Shown piece by piece: positions 11,116 through 22,760 of a DNA stretch of 64,000 bases; within the stretch, counting starts at the first letter, position 1, and every line of letters starts with the position of its first letter. Both the position numbers and the translations under genes were made by a program. Where the stretch lies: assembly GCA_018894105.1 (NCBI GenBank), contig CM032124.1:2465501-2529500 (forward strand). The letters are read 5' to 3'. Below the pieces are notes generated by a model. The model did no database searches. It worked only from the letters and a program-made list of their open reading frames with translations, and was not told where the DNA came from. Origin of the DNA: Jacaranda mimosifolia (taxonomy: Eukaryota > Streptophyta > Magnoliopsida > Lamiales > Bignoniaceae).

Positions 11116-12218
11116 TTTAGATGAAATAAGTGAAATATTATTTGTAGTAACTTTTTAGATAAAGCAGTTGGTGATTTCAAGAAATTTAAAAAAATAAATA
11201 AATATTATTACTAATTATAAAACTAAAATAGAGCAAAACAAAGTTCCAAAGACGGCCTTAAGTTTGTGAAAATAAAGATGTTGTTTTCATTTATCATTCA
11301 TTTCAATTAATATTTAAGTTCTTGACTTTTGTTTGTACTCCTATAGAATTGATATTCCTCCATTTCAATCTTTTTACACTGTTCTCCAATGATAGAACAT
11401 GTAGTTTACTGTATTTATTCCCTTTCTCTGACCTCCTCTACATGGCTGCCTGCTTTCGTCCCCTACAAAAGCCGTAAGACGTTGTTTGCTAAGTTCAAAC
11501 TTCCATTTTATAGCGGTTGATAACTTTCTAACAACCGTATTTGACCCTTTTTCACTTTTTTCGATGCTTTTACATTTCATTATTATATATAAATGATAAG
11601 GGTATATTTTCTCGATTAAAGACTTGATTCACCTATATTTAACATGTGTCTGTAAAACAAAATATATGAAAACATTATTCGTCGCTAAAGAATAAAGATT
11701 TCAGATGAGTCTTATGCAGATGGCAAAAACCTTATTAGTGCATCCTCAAATACAGCAGTTTTGACCAAATCTACCTTGAATTCTAGTGGAGAAGCCATCT
11801 TTGCAACCTTTATTAACAAACAAACTAAATTTCTATCTTTTGTCGTAAACACATGGTGGGTCGAGAATTTGGATATATATTATCATAGTCCAGTTTCCAC
11901 AGGACTATCACCTTTCTTGATCTCAGCTAATACAACAGAGGACAAAGAAGGCGCCAAACCAGCCGTGCAGCCGGATTTCATACAGAAACACCCAGACCAC
12001 AATGTTATAGTAAATTCACAGACAATGACAGCTGTTGATGATGTTTTACTCAGACAAAAAGATGTAAAAACAAACAGAAACAACACAGTAGAAGCAATAG
12101 TACTGCTGATTCATAATACTGATCAATCAAATGCCTATGTCTCAGTCACAACAGGCTTAAGAAGGGCTCCATATGTAGCACCAATATTTCTCCCGACAAG
12201 TGAAAACTATGACAATTC

Positions 12219-12605
12219 TTAAGGATATCTATTTATGGACCTTATTACATAATCAAACTTTAGATCACCTTCAATAATAGTTAACTGGCGTTTAAAATTC
12301 TGGTTTTCGTTTTCAAGCTCAGCTTCCCTCCTTTTGCTGTTTTGAAGCTCCTTTTGGAGCTTAGTTTCTTCCTCCTGGTGCTCCTGGATTGACCGTATCA
12401 GCTCAGTATTGATTCGCTCCAACTCCCCCATTGATTCCTTGGCTCTCTTGCGAGCTCTTTGCCGGTTAAACCAGCTGGCTATTTGCTCCATATCCAGCCC
12501 TGTAACCCTTGCCAGATCAATCTTCTTCTCTTTGGTTAAGTGCTCTGATTCTTCAAACACTGACTTGAGATATTCAATCTGGTATTTATCAAAACGTTTA
12601 GCCAT
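12219..12605 (-). CDS. Small homeodomain-leucine zipper protein, copy 3
   Basis: An uninterrupted 128-residue frame, the same length as copy 1 and with identical N- and C-terminal ends (MAKRF and RSINRYP). The homeodomain is at about residues 3-58, with helix 3 WFNRQRARKRAK, followed by a coiled coil to about residue 112. Like copy 1 it lacks the usual Gln50-Asn51 pair of plant HD-Zip recognition helices. The 15 replacements against copy 1 are spread over both domains; several in the zipper (K70I, D77Q, L104F) could change partner choice. The ATG at 12605 is preferred over near-cognate TTG codons upstream because it matches copy 1. A TATA box is at 12663-12670. Confidence 0.7.
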   Translation of the reverse strand: MAKRFDKYQIEYLKSVFEESEHLTKEKKIDLARVTGLDMEQIASWFNRQRARKRAKESMGELERINTELIRSIQEHQEEETKLQKELQNSKRREAELENENQNFKRQLTIIEGDLKFDYVIRSINRYP

Positions 12606-12636
12606 TATTCTTCCTGCACCCAAAGTCTCTCCTCAT
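12598..12636 (-). promoter_or_regulatory. Out-of-frame upstream ORF overlapping the copy 3 start
   Basis: The leader ATG at 12636 opens a 12-codon frame that runs past the main ATG and stops at 12598-12600. Unlike copy 1, where the upstream frame stops exactly at the start, this overlap would be expected to repress initiation if both are on the mRNA. Confidence 0.5.
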
Positions 12637-12662
12637 GTTTAGACTAGTTCGCCTTCCCTCTC

Positions 12663-12670
12663 AATTTATA
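12663..12670 (-). promoter_or_regulatory. TATA box of homeodomain-zipper copy 3
   Basis: TATAAATT on the minus strand inside the block GTCTATAAATTGAGAGGG, identical to copy 1. An A25 tract lies further upstream at 12704-12728. Confidence 0.6.
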
Positions 12671-15076
12671 GACATGCTCAAAAGTACATGGGAAGAAATA
12701 GTCAAAAAAAAAAAAAAAAAAAAAAAAAGAAACTTAATCACAACAGGCAGATGAAGCCAGATGAAGGACGAAAAAGACGAGGATGCCTTTATGAATCAAC
12801 GAGCATGCTACCAAGAACCTAAAGACAAACTATTGTGCTTTTAATTTGACATGCAAGATACTCTTTTGCATGTCTTATGTCATCATGAGACAGCAATTGT
12901 ATGTATGTGTAATAATACACTGTTTGCCGGCAAATGTATAAGCATGTAATAATAAAAGACAGAATACATATATGTCAGTTCACTGGCTTTTGCATCTTTC
13001 TGCCGAACGATGCTCATCCACGTCAAGCTGACACAACCTACTCTTTCATTTTTCTGAACTTTATCAGAATGGTTCTCGATATCTCAACTGAAACCCTGGA
13101 TCACATGCATAAGAATTACCTCGGCCTACTTATTCCTGTATTAGTCCACATTTCCACTTCACAATTTCAGTGTAACAAGAACAGCCACTTAGTAGACTGT
13201 TTCAAAATAGTATTTGCTCTAAGTAGCTACAGGAATCATGAGAAAGAATTGTGTTTGACTAAGAAGCAATACAATCTAAGTATGTTTGAGAAAATCTTTT
13301 TCTTATATTAGGTACTCTGGAAGAAGCCCCTCATTCAGCAAGATCGAATATTCGAGATCAGTACAAAGCAAAGACTGTCACTTTCAAGGAGTAACTTCCT
13401 AAAATCTGGCTTCTACTCTCTACATTTTATATATCCATCAACAGGATTTTATATCCCAGGTTAAAATTGCATGAAGTTTTCAATGAAATATCATAAATTT
13501 TCGCTTCAAATAAAAGGAAATCTAATGCAAAACTTAGAACTATTTGGAATTCCTTCAAAAAGTTAAGTTACTAGTAACTACATTCCAAAGCAGCTTTTGG
13601 ATATTTATAGGAAAATCATAAGATTGTTTTTGTTCAAGACAGCGATCAGAACTAGTCTTTTGCATTTAACTCATTGATTCATCGCAGACAAGTGTAAATA
13701 TACTTCCACAAGATTGGTTACAAGCCAACTAATCTCAGTGTATTGAAACTAGAATGAGTGGTATAAAACAAACCTACTCAATATGAAAAATTTCGTTACA
13801 TATGTACTAGAATGTGGCACATCCACACGCTGCTTCTCCTTAGGAGGGAAACTTATCTTATTGGTCTGAATCAAATGATGAAATATTAATCTACACAGCA
13901 ATCATTTCCCGGGTAATTTTATCTGTATTATCAACTCTGTATTTACTTAATAATCCACCACAAAAAAGTCCAATCTTTACCACAATCCTGCAATTTTAAA
14001 TTACCTAATCCACTAAAAAAGAAAAGAAAATAATAACAATACAAGAAACAGTGTCATGTGAGCGTCTAAAGAATGCACCACAGTAAAGTACCAACCAACA
14101 TAATGCAGCACAATAGCTCACCCAAATTTATTTTCAAGAAAGTAAAGACATCCATAAAAATTGTTTACGATGGAGATACTGATAGGATACTTGAGCCCAC
14201 ACGATGAAAATTAGTGGGATGCTCCCAGAAACCTAAACAAACTATGTCCATATCAAAGAATGGCAGCAGCAGAATGAGACTCATCCAGGACTGGATATGG
14301 AGTAAAACCCAATTCTTCATATGCCCAAGGAAACAGAAATCTTACTCCAGTTCCAATCCTGGACAAGTCTCTGCACTGGCTTTCAACTCCAGCTCTTAAT
14401 GATCCCCCCTTATGCACAAAACTCAGACATATTTATAAATACACTTGGTATATAGATTGGCCGAATGGAAGAGGTTTTGAGGAAATGGCACACTATGTAG
14501 AAGTAGCATATAGAGTTCAAATTCATGGAGAAATGGAATTTTTGACGTAAACTAATAGTTGGAATTTTGTTCTTGGGTTCAGAGCATTTTCTTGGCTAGA
14601 AATATTTTAGATATGCCAGCTTGTGCAGGCAATTCAGGGATCTTTTCACCAACTATTTGTTGTTTCTGGCTTGATGTTGGCGGGACGGGCAAGCGGGCTC
14701 CAACAAGAAATGCCAAATGGAGTGTTGTTTGTGCATAAAAGCTTCCAAACATCACAAGTTTTGTCACCTCTTTTTAAATTTTTGGCTGCCAACATGTGAA
14801 AAAGAAATAACTATCACAGTAAAAACGCATGGGGGCAACTTAGTTGGAGAGAAAATTAGGATGATCATCAGGAATAATTATAAAAAGCCCCTATAAGTTT
14901 AGCTAAATACCTATACATACGTATATGTGTATATGTTCTTTTTGTTTGGGTTTTGAAAATTACATTTATTTTTTCAATTATCTTCTTACATGTAAATCCA
15001 ACTTTTACTAAAGTAGAAATCAACCAAGGATTTAAACATGGTCTGTGCACAATGCCTGAAGCCAAGCTAGAAAGTT

Positions 15077-15317
15077 TTACAGAATCATGCCTAGGATTTC
15101 ATTCTTGATTTCTCTTGCAGCTTCATAAATCTGATGGAAAATATTGGACTCTGAATCTTGGAGTTTAAAAGAACCTGCAATATGTATAAGAACTGCACAA
15201 GCCCTGTGCTGGCTCTGCTCAACATATGGCAGCAACCATTCTAGGTCAGCAAATTGTTCTTTTGTCATCTGCCAAATGGCAATATTTGCTACTGTCTTCT
15301 GCAGCCTCCAAGACAAT
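15077..15317 (-). CDS. 3' exon of an unrecognised gene (unit C)
   Basis: This has the same structure as the unit B exon: acceptor TTATGCAG, an open frame starting LSWRLQKTVANIAIWQMTKE, a segment ACAVLIHIAGSFKL, and an end NEILGMIL then stop. A candidate 5' exon lies at 17559-17690 on the same strand, but the Mutator-like element at 15432-17370 now fills the supposed intron. The family is not recognised. It could be the last exon of a small gene or simply a conserved duplicate without function. Confidence 0.4.
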
Positions 15318-15431
15318 CTGCATAATCCAAGCTCATGATTAGTAGGTGGGTTTTGGACAATGTCAATCAGAAGGACAAGAAGAGAGAAGCAAAAGCATCA
15401 AAACAAAGAAGAGCCCTAAACTACAAGACTC

Positions 15432-17370
15432 GGGAAAAATGCATTTTTAGTCCACTAAATGTGGTCATCTGTGGAAAAAGGACATTATAAATTTGTGTTT
15501 TTTGATTTGGTCCACTCCGGCTATCAATTTCGCACACATTGCAGCAATTTCAGGACAAATCCCCTGCAATTGCAAAAAATCTCGCCGGAGAATGCCATAT
15601 GCTCCTCATATGATGAATAATTTGGGCGTTTTGTGACATGTGGCAATTTTTTTCCATGTCATACGCTTATGTGTGCATGCCTTGCCCATGTAGACTGGCC
15701 ACATGGCATTAAATCCCATGTCAGCATCCTAATGGCAGACGTAAGCCACCCACCAATTCCTCTAAAATTCAGAAAATAACCATGGAAAAATGTTGTAGTT
15801 TGAAATCAAATCCTAGACCCTTAGCATGGTAAAATGGTGCACCAACCACTGGACCACCAACAAGCTTTGGTCATTTGGGTTCATTTTATTTGATATGTCT
15901 ATGTCTGGAATTACAACAAAAACTTATGAATAAAAAAAAAAATTTGTAAATTGAAAGAAACAAGTCTATTATAAATAAATTATTGTAGATTGAAAAATAT
16001 ATATTTTCTAAATGGATAAATTTTAAATTTCATACATTATCATAAAAATGATAATTTTGGTATAATTATCTTAAAATTCTTTTGATTATTTTTATTAATT
16101 TAATTTGAACAAAATCTAAATTAAATGGAATAGTTATAAATTGGTTAAAACAAAGATAAAAAACTTTTCGTTAATTTAACTTTATTTTTGTTAAAATTAT
16201 AAATTTAAAATTTTTGTTAAAAATTACAAAATAATTTGACAATTTAATTTTCATTACTAATAAAAACAATTAATGAAAAATTGGTAATGAAATTTTTTAA
16301 TGAAAATTATAAATAAAAATTTCCATTGCCAATTTCTGTAAATTTAATTTTTATTTTTGTTAAAAATTTAAAATTTTCTTTAAAAATTAAAAAAATATTT
16401 TTTGTCAATTTAATTTTCATTACTAATAAAAAAAATTAATGAAAAATTGGTAATGAAAATTTCTTTAAAATTAAAAATGATTTATAATTTTCTTTAAAAA
16501 TTTCCATTGCCAATTTTTGTTAATTTAATTTTTATTTTAGTTAAAAATTATAAATTTAAAATTTCCATTAAAAATTACAAAATATTTTTTTTCAATTTAA
16601 TTATCATTACTAATAAAAAAATTAATGAAAAATTGGTAATGAAATTTTTTAATGAAAATTATAAATGAAAATTTTTTAATAATTAAAAATGATTTATAAT
16701 TTTCATTAAAAATTTCCATTGCCAATTTTCATTAGAAACTTTTCATAGATAATGAATATTAAATTGACAAATATTACTTTGTAACTTTTAACAAAATTTT
16801 AAATTTATAATTTTTAACAAAAATAAAAATTAAATTAACCAAAAAAAATCTTTATTTTAACCAATTTGTAATTATTTTGTTTTCAAATATAGACATATTA
16901 AATAAGGTGAATCCAATTGTCTAAAGCTTGTGGTTGTCCAGTGCTTGGTGTATCATGTTACCATGACAAGGGTCTTGAATTCAACTCCAGGCTGCATCAT
17001 TTTTTCATAGTTATTTTCTAAAATTTAGAGGAATGGGTGGGTGACATGACTTATGTCTTCTGCTAGGATGCTGACATGGGATTTAATGCCATGTGGCCAA
17101 TCTACATGTGCAGGGCACGCACACATATGCATATGAAGTGGAAAAAATTGCGACATATTGCAAAATGCCCAAATTATTTATCACATGAGGAGCACATGGC
17201 ATTCTCTGGCGAGATTTTCTACAATTTCAGGCAATTTGTCATGAAATTGCAGCAATGTGTACTCAATGTGCGAAATTGGTCACCAAAATTGACCAAATCG
17301 AAAACTTAAATTTATAATGTCCTTTTTTCATAGATGACCATAGTTAGTGAACTAACAATGTATTTTTCCC
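15432..17370. mobile_element. Mutator-like non-autonomous element with long TIRs, 1.94 kb
   Basis: The ends are inverted copies of each other (GGGAAAAATGCATTTTTAG at left; the complement of the right end is GGGAAAAATACATTGTTAG). The inverted similarity continues for roughly 450-500 bases on each side (about 15432-15915 and 16880-17370). A 10-bp direct repeat with one mismatch flanks it (TACAAGACTC 15422-15431, TACCAGACTC 17371-17380). Unit A shows the uninterrupted site. Long TIRs and a 9- to 10-bp target duplication fit the Mutator superfamily. No transposase is seen; the core is AT-rich repeats. Confidence 0.8.
16150..16740. repeat. AT-rich triplicated core of the Mutator-like element
   Basis: The phrase ATTAATGAAAAATTGGTAAT occurs at 16269, 16435 and 16621, spacing 166 and 186. 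Between occurrences lie inverted partners such as TTTCCATTGCCAATTTT, so each unit can fold on itself. Base composition is extremely AT-rich. Confidence 0.75.
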
Positions 17371-17558
17371 TACCAGACTCTTAACACAGCTGAATATGTA
17401 GAAACAATATAGAATGTTTTAGGTGTAATTTCACATTGTGCCTTTATAGATGTCATGATGTTGTGACAAGCATGACATTTGATTGTCTTTGATATTCATA
17501 CAATGTGATTTCATGAGAATTTTTTAATTTTATATTATATATCTTATTAAAAAATATA

Positions 17559-17690
17559 CTGTAAATCGGAGCGAATTGAAGCCAGGGGCCCTTGTCCTTC
17601 CCAGAGCGAACTGATTGGAGAACCAGTCTCGAGCGAGCGCGAGGCGTTGCTTTCGGTCCTTCTCGCAAGGAGATTCTTTCTGTTCGATGG
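17559..17690 (-). other. Possible 5' exon of the unknown gene (unit C)
   Basis: The counterpart of 3719-3850: the same ACA|GTATAT donor-like edge and the shared stretch VLQSVRS followed by LQFAPIY in one frame. Relative to unit A it has indels that move the upstream part to another frame, so coding is uncertain. It is GC-rich against its surroundings, as an expressed first exon or a CpG-containing promoter would be. Confidence 0.25.
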
Positions 17691-17862
17691 CGGACTCATG
17701 CACCAATGCTGCGACCCACTGGGGGTGGGTGGGTGTCAAGAGCTTGCTTCTGCCTACAGCAGCCTCAAAGTTCAAAGAGCACAGACGGCATAGCTGAGAA
17801 GGTAACCGCGGCTTGCAACATGTAACCTCGATTTTTGAAGGCACTCATCAAAACTACAATAA

Positions 17863-19252
17863 ACCACTAAAGAAATTAACGATTTTGGTGCCTCAGACAG
17901 AATTCACCAATGTATTCATTGTATAGACTCAAAAGTATATTGATATCATCATTGGCACCCACTATAGAACTTGAAACAAGTATCTCATTTATGAGCAAAT
18001 AAAGTAATTTCCACAAAATATTAAAAAGAAATATGACTAAAATATTAAGAAGAAATATGACTAGAAAATATTAACATTCAATTAAATGGAAATAGCATCA
18101 GAGAGATTCCCATTAGACCAAGTCATCTTTCTCCAAAGGAGTTCTGATGTCCCTGTCTATTGTGTCATCATTTGCAAAAGTTGGAACTTCATTCAATAAT
18201 TCTACTGACATATCAAAAATTACAATCAAATAAGTGACAGAAAGAACATAAAATTCTGATAAAAAGGAAATAATCAAATGCCTCAAAGCCTCAGATTTAA
18301 TATGCTTTTCATAGTTAGCCACTCAAAGTATATTTAACACCATCATAGGCACAACGGCATTCTGAGAAAAATCACCACTTTAATTAAGTTGATACTGAAA
18401 AATTAAAAATAAATCATGCATAAGATGAAAATTTTGTATTACAAAATGCATCAGAGATTCTGATTTCCAAATAAAATTATCATCCTTCTCCGATGGGAGT
18501 AAGATAAGTTTTCCTCATCATCATTTGCACAAAAAATTATTTGGGAAAAAAGTTTGTATACGGATTTTATCTGTTATATCAACTGTTAAAAAACATAAAC
18601 CAACCTCGAAATGTTTTGGGAAAATCCAGCAAATTAACACGGCATTTAAAAAGAAAACTTTAATGGAAAACGAAAAGTAATAGAAAAAGATTCTTAAAAT
18701 GGGAATCGGCGATTAAAGGAAGCATTACCCAGAAATCAATTGAGAAGGGCCACAAGGCAGCGTGGTGCATTCGGTATTTAGGGTTTATGCTGGCCGCTGC
18801 AATCTGAGGGTTATATATACAGGCGATTGTGTCTAAATTCGTCAAAAGTTTGTGGCTGGTACGCTAGGGTTTAGGAATTAGCAAATTTGCAAACACATCC
18901 TTGTGGATTGTTGTAATTATATTTTTAGTACACTACATCTCTTTGTCTTAATTACACATATATCCCTCCAGGATAACAAATTTACATGTTTCCCTCTAGC
19001 TTTTATAATTATCAAAACCTTCCCTCTCTCAAATGCTTCACTAATAGAGGTGTAAGATGAGTCGAATTGGCTCATGAATTTCATGAGCCTATTCGAGCGA
19101 GCTCGAGCATTATATTATCTAATGTTATACACAAATAGTGTCAATCGATGCATAATGCTTTTGAAAATCAAAAAGTTTACATATAAGCATTTTGAAAATA
19201 AAACATGAACATTACTTTAAGGTCAAGCCACAAAACTCCCTTCCTACACTTG
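17863..19252. other. Unrecognised sequence with internal partial duplications
   Basis: No gene is supported. Two stretches resemble each other: CATCAGAGAGATTC followed by TCATCTTTCTCC (18090-18130) and CATCAGAGATTC followed by TCATCCTTCTCC (18449-18490). Near 19041 a phrase TAGAGGTGTAAGATGAGTCG with later GAGCTCGAGC looks like the end of an old hAT-type MITE. From about 19145 the sequence matches 10230 onward. Confidence 0.3.
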
Positions 19253-19690
19253 CTAGATCATTGAATCTTTTGCAACAATTTTAGTCTCAATCATAACTTT
19301 ATCCCTTAATATCCATTCACAAACCTCATCAAGGTTATTAAACTGCTCGTCATCTCTAGCAATTGCTAGGGTTTGTTTCAGATGTTGGTTTTCATCTTGG
19401 AGCTCGGCTACCATCTTCTTGCTCTCTTCAAGCTCCTGTTGGAGCATGGCGTCACTCTCCTGGCTAAACTTAAGTGCTTGCTGGAGCTTAGAGTGATCGA
19501 GCTCCAGCTGTGGTATTGCTTGCCTAGCTCTTTTACTTGCTCTTTTCCAGCTAAACTAGCTCTCCACCTACTCCACATCTAGTCCTATAGCCTCCACCAA
19601 TTCAATCTTCTTTGCTTTGGTTAAGTGCCCTAATTCTTCAAATGCCAACTTAAGAGCCTGAACATGATGTTCTTCAAATCTCTTCGTCAT
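19253..19690 (-). pseudogene. Homeodomain-zipper pseudogene, subfamily II
   Basis: Reading from ATG 19690, 145 codons to TAG 19253 encode a homeodomain start (MTKRFEEHHVQALKLAFEEL) and a zipper that contains MLQQELEESKKMVAELQDEN. The C-terminal tail (VCEWILRDKVMIETK) is absent from subfamily I. Helix 3 has two in-frame stops, where the relatives have Gln and Trp (CAG to TAG and TGG to TAG); both are C-to-T or G-to-A transitions. The rest of the frame is unbroken and the TATA box is retained, so inactivation looks recent or the silent frame is short-lived. It lies on the same strand as the tandem genes and is probably an old family member. Confidence 0.8.
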
Positions 19691-19739
19691 AATGTGTTTG
19701 TGAGCCTTTCATGGTTAAAATGCCATATGTTTCCCAGGG

Positions 19740-19747
19740 AATTTATA
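19740..19747 (-). promoter_or_regulatory. TATA box of the subfamily II pseudogene
   Basis: TATAAATT on the minus strand, about 50 bases before the ATG, within GCCTATAAATTCCCTGGG. It is the same position as in the three tandem copies. Confidence 0.45.
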
Positions 19748-22315
19748 GGCAAGGGGATAATATGAAGAGAAACAGAGATAAATAAAGTACTAGGATCTCG
19801 ACAAAAGCATACAAATCTAATGAATGAAAACTAAATGAGACAGTTGAAAGTTTCAAGGAGAGCTTTGCTACAGTTTTTTGTATAAAAGTCGACAGACTAA
19901 CTACTAATTTTTATCTTTTTAGGGGAGAAATATTAACAGGTCTTGACTTCTTACTATGATGTATTTGCACTCTTTTAGCCTTCATACTAATATGTCGAAG
20001 ATTGGCATCAATGTTGTCGGCATTTTTCTTTATTTGGGTGGTAGTAATAGTATTAAATTTGATAATGTTTAAAAAATGGGCAGAACCTTCAAACAATTGC
20101 TTATCCCCATTTAACATTCTGTGTTTGAATAGCTAGTAGCAAAAAGAGCGCAATTCTTTTAAAGAGATTTAACTTCAAACTATAATTTCGAATATTAGAC
20201 TGTTAATTTTACAAAGTTACGTTATTAATGTTAGGAAAATTTATGGAACTGGCTATAAATAAAGAAATTAAATTTTGTGACTTGAGGCATGAACATTTTT
20301 TTTTTTAAGTGGTTATTGTCCCCATTATGTGTTTGTTACTGGATTAAAATGACAATTCACTTCTAGAATACAACAAAATCACCCAAAATCTGCGAATAGC
20401 AATTTTGAAATTTTTCCTCAAAAATCTTTTAGAAAGCTTTGTAAGTAAGTATATGAGAAATTTTAATATAGAAGAAAGGAAAGACTTATTTGGAAATTGT
20501 ATATTTTCTGGCACTTCTCTTGAGTTGTATTTATAACAATAGAAGACATCCTTTCTGAAGTATTGTAATAATTCTCAATAGTTATAATAATATAAATATA
20601 ACTATTTCTTGAGAAGAAAATCACAATTCTTCAAAAGAACCCGTAATTAATTTTCTAAAAGAAAATAAAATTATTTTCTTACCTAAAATTAATTTTTTGC
20701 AAAAGAAAATAATATTTTCTTAAATACACGTGCACGTGCCAAGTGCCAAGTAAATTTAATTTAAATATATAATAATATACTTTTTAACTTCCCTCTATAT
20801 TCTCCCTCCAAGTCCCAATTTGAACTTCTAAGTGTGGTCTTATAAAATAGAAAATATTTTCTTATTTCTCTAATGTGGGACAACCACTTATATTCAAACT
20901 CAAATTCCAACTACAATATATATATATATACACACATATATATATATTATAACAATTAATTCCCGTATAATATAAATCAGTAACTTTTCACAAATATCTC
21001 TAACAAAACTAGGGAAGTATTATCAAAATGTCATCGATGCAAAACATACACAACACATCAAAAACTCAAGTAAAAAACTTCCAGTGTTTCCAAAACATGT
21101 TTCTGATTTAACCAGGCAGACGACAATTCCGTGGAAATTCAGCCCTGAAGATTTTGCTTTATTTGTCCTCATTGAATCATCATATACTGCATCTTGTCTC
21201 ATCAATTTGGTCCTTTGTCAAAACGAATCATGTCTAATATTAAGTGTTTTTCGGTATCAATATGACAACTAACAAGCTATCCTAAAATCTTCAATTAAAT
21301 ATATTTTCTCGTCACATAGAAAGGCCCGACGCCATCTACAAATTACTAGAAAGTATACAACAAGGAATTGAACAAAGAAAGCTTTGTCAACGCTACAAGG
21401 TGCTTGCATTATGAATATATATTATCTGATTTATATTATGTCGTAGCCTCCTTGATGTTATATTTCAATAGCTTGTTTGTTTCGGTATATAGAATTAGAC
21501 AAGATTCATATTCTAGTGATAAATAAGCTAGAAATAGTATTCAAAATCATATAATTTATTGTTAATTTGCTTTAATTTTAAAAATCGATGATATCTCATA
21601 CTTGACACTGTATAATGTTTGATTTTAGAAAGGGTGGAAAATGAAACGGGCCACCTTGGCCTGATTCATAAATTAGCTTGGCTCATAATATCATGTCGGC
21701 TGCAAAAGTACCGTGGGCTATAAAAACGTGAAGCAAGCAGAAAATAAGGCTTGAAAATGGATATATCAGGCCTTAACCTTTAAAGCAAACAAGCCCCAAG
21801 CATATATGTTATGCATGTCATCACTACCTTTATTTAGAAGGCTGGCCTACACATATCAAACATAGTTTACTTACCTAAAATTTTTAGTAATTAAGATGCA
21901 TTTATTCACTAGATTTGAGCAATATAAATGAATTCCTAGAAAGAAAAAATACTATGTCAGGCATAAATTGTATCAAAGGATAAAGCAAAAGTTCAACTCA
22001 AGAATGTAAAGAAAGCCATGAAAATATTAACCAATATGCATCAACAAAGTAAGAATTGCAGTTTCGGATTTATGTTTCCATCCTGTCAAGTAGATTTTAA
22101 AAAATATTTAGGTTTTCTAACATCTGAACTACATCATGTTAAAAAATGGACATTGGACCTTACTCAAACCCAAAAGTTAACTCAAGAGGTGATGATTGCC
22201 CAATACCATATATAGAGACCACAACTTATTTATTTCACCAATGTGGGACATTAACATACCCTGTGCATTCCCAGAAATGAACACCTGGAGCATGATCTCA
22301 AATATCAAGATTGAA
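19748..22315. other. Intergenic, AT-rich, no gene recognised
   Basis: No convincing gene. Contents seen: a CACGTGCACGTG double G-box-like motif near 20727, a TA/CA microsatellite at about 20920-20950, and a degenerate MITE-like stretch near 21630-21830 (GGGTGGAAAATGAAACGGGCC-like wording with GGCC-rich words). Confidence 0.4.
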
Positions 22316-22480
22316 AGGTGTCCTGCCATTCCTTATAAGCTTATAACATTTTATTTTAGAATCTTATAAATTCTTTTTTAAAAAAATTTACCAAACACAC
22401 TTTTTATCAACTTATAAGCTCTTAAACATCTTATAAGATGTTTTGAGAAGCTTATAAGCTTACCCAAACACCCTCTAAGT
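22316..22480. mobile_element. Small MITE-like palindromic element
   Basis: CTTATAAGCTTATAA motifs face each other across a short AT-rich middle. The right edge ACCCAAACACCCTC is typical of plant MITEs that start GGGTGTTTGG. The left end is worn, so boundaries and target duplication are unclear. Confidence 0.35.
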
Positions 22481-22760
22481 ATCTATATATCTGCATAACT
22501 TATTTTGATACTTATTCACAAAATTATAAATGAAATGAGCAACAACTTCCATTCTTCTAAAATTCCCTATATCTGTATATGGAAGAATCCAATCTGCGTC
22601 TTTTGCAAATTTTATCAGAAACACACTATCGATTAATCACTCCCACATGACAGCAGAAAACATTGTGCTTGCTTGCCGTCTTATCACTTGATGACGAATC
22701 AAAGTCTGGGAGTTCCGGTTATGATTATGAATACATGAAATTTTTAAAGATTCAAATATA

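Larger units (their letters stand above)
4591..11628. repeat. Tandem duplication unit B
   Basis: This is the second copy of the tandem segment. It is longer than A because of the hAT-like insertion at 4917-5623 and an unrelated stretch from about 9220 to 11115 that replaces the 5' exon region seen in A and C. That stretch carries a fragment of the second homeodomain-zipper subfamily (10334-10541). Both ends match A and C. Confidence 0.85.
11629..17862. repeat. Tandem duplication unit C
   Basis: This is the third copy of the tandem segment. It is closest to unit A in layout: it keeps both the 5' exon-like island (17559-17690) and the 3' exon (15077-15317), but these are now separated by a 1.94-kb Mutator-like insertion. 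Similarity to A ends near 17862 after AAAACTACA. Confidence 0.85.

Noticed and set aside
11761..12222. 153-codon plus-strand frame, the longest in unit C
   Set aside because: It lies just downstream of the homeodomain-zipper gene on the other strand. Unit A has an in-frame stop in the same place and lacks the 5' part, and no family is recognisable.
12934..13311. 125-codon plus-strand frame, with counterparts at 1312-1614 and 6767-6997
   Set aside because: The counterparts differ in frame and length and the composition is not protein-like; it is upstream sequence of the zipper gene.
18113..18322. 69-codon minus-strand frame with membrane-like stretch
   Set aside because: Short, and adjacent similar sequence (near 18480) does not keep the frame.
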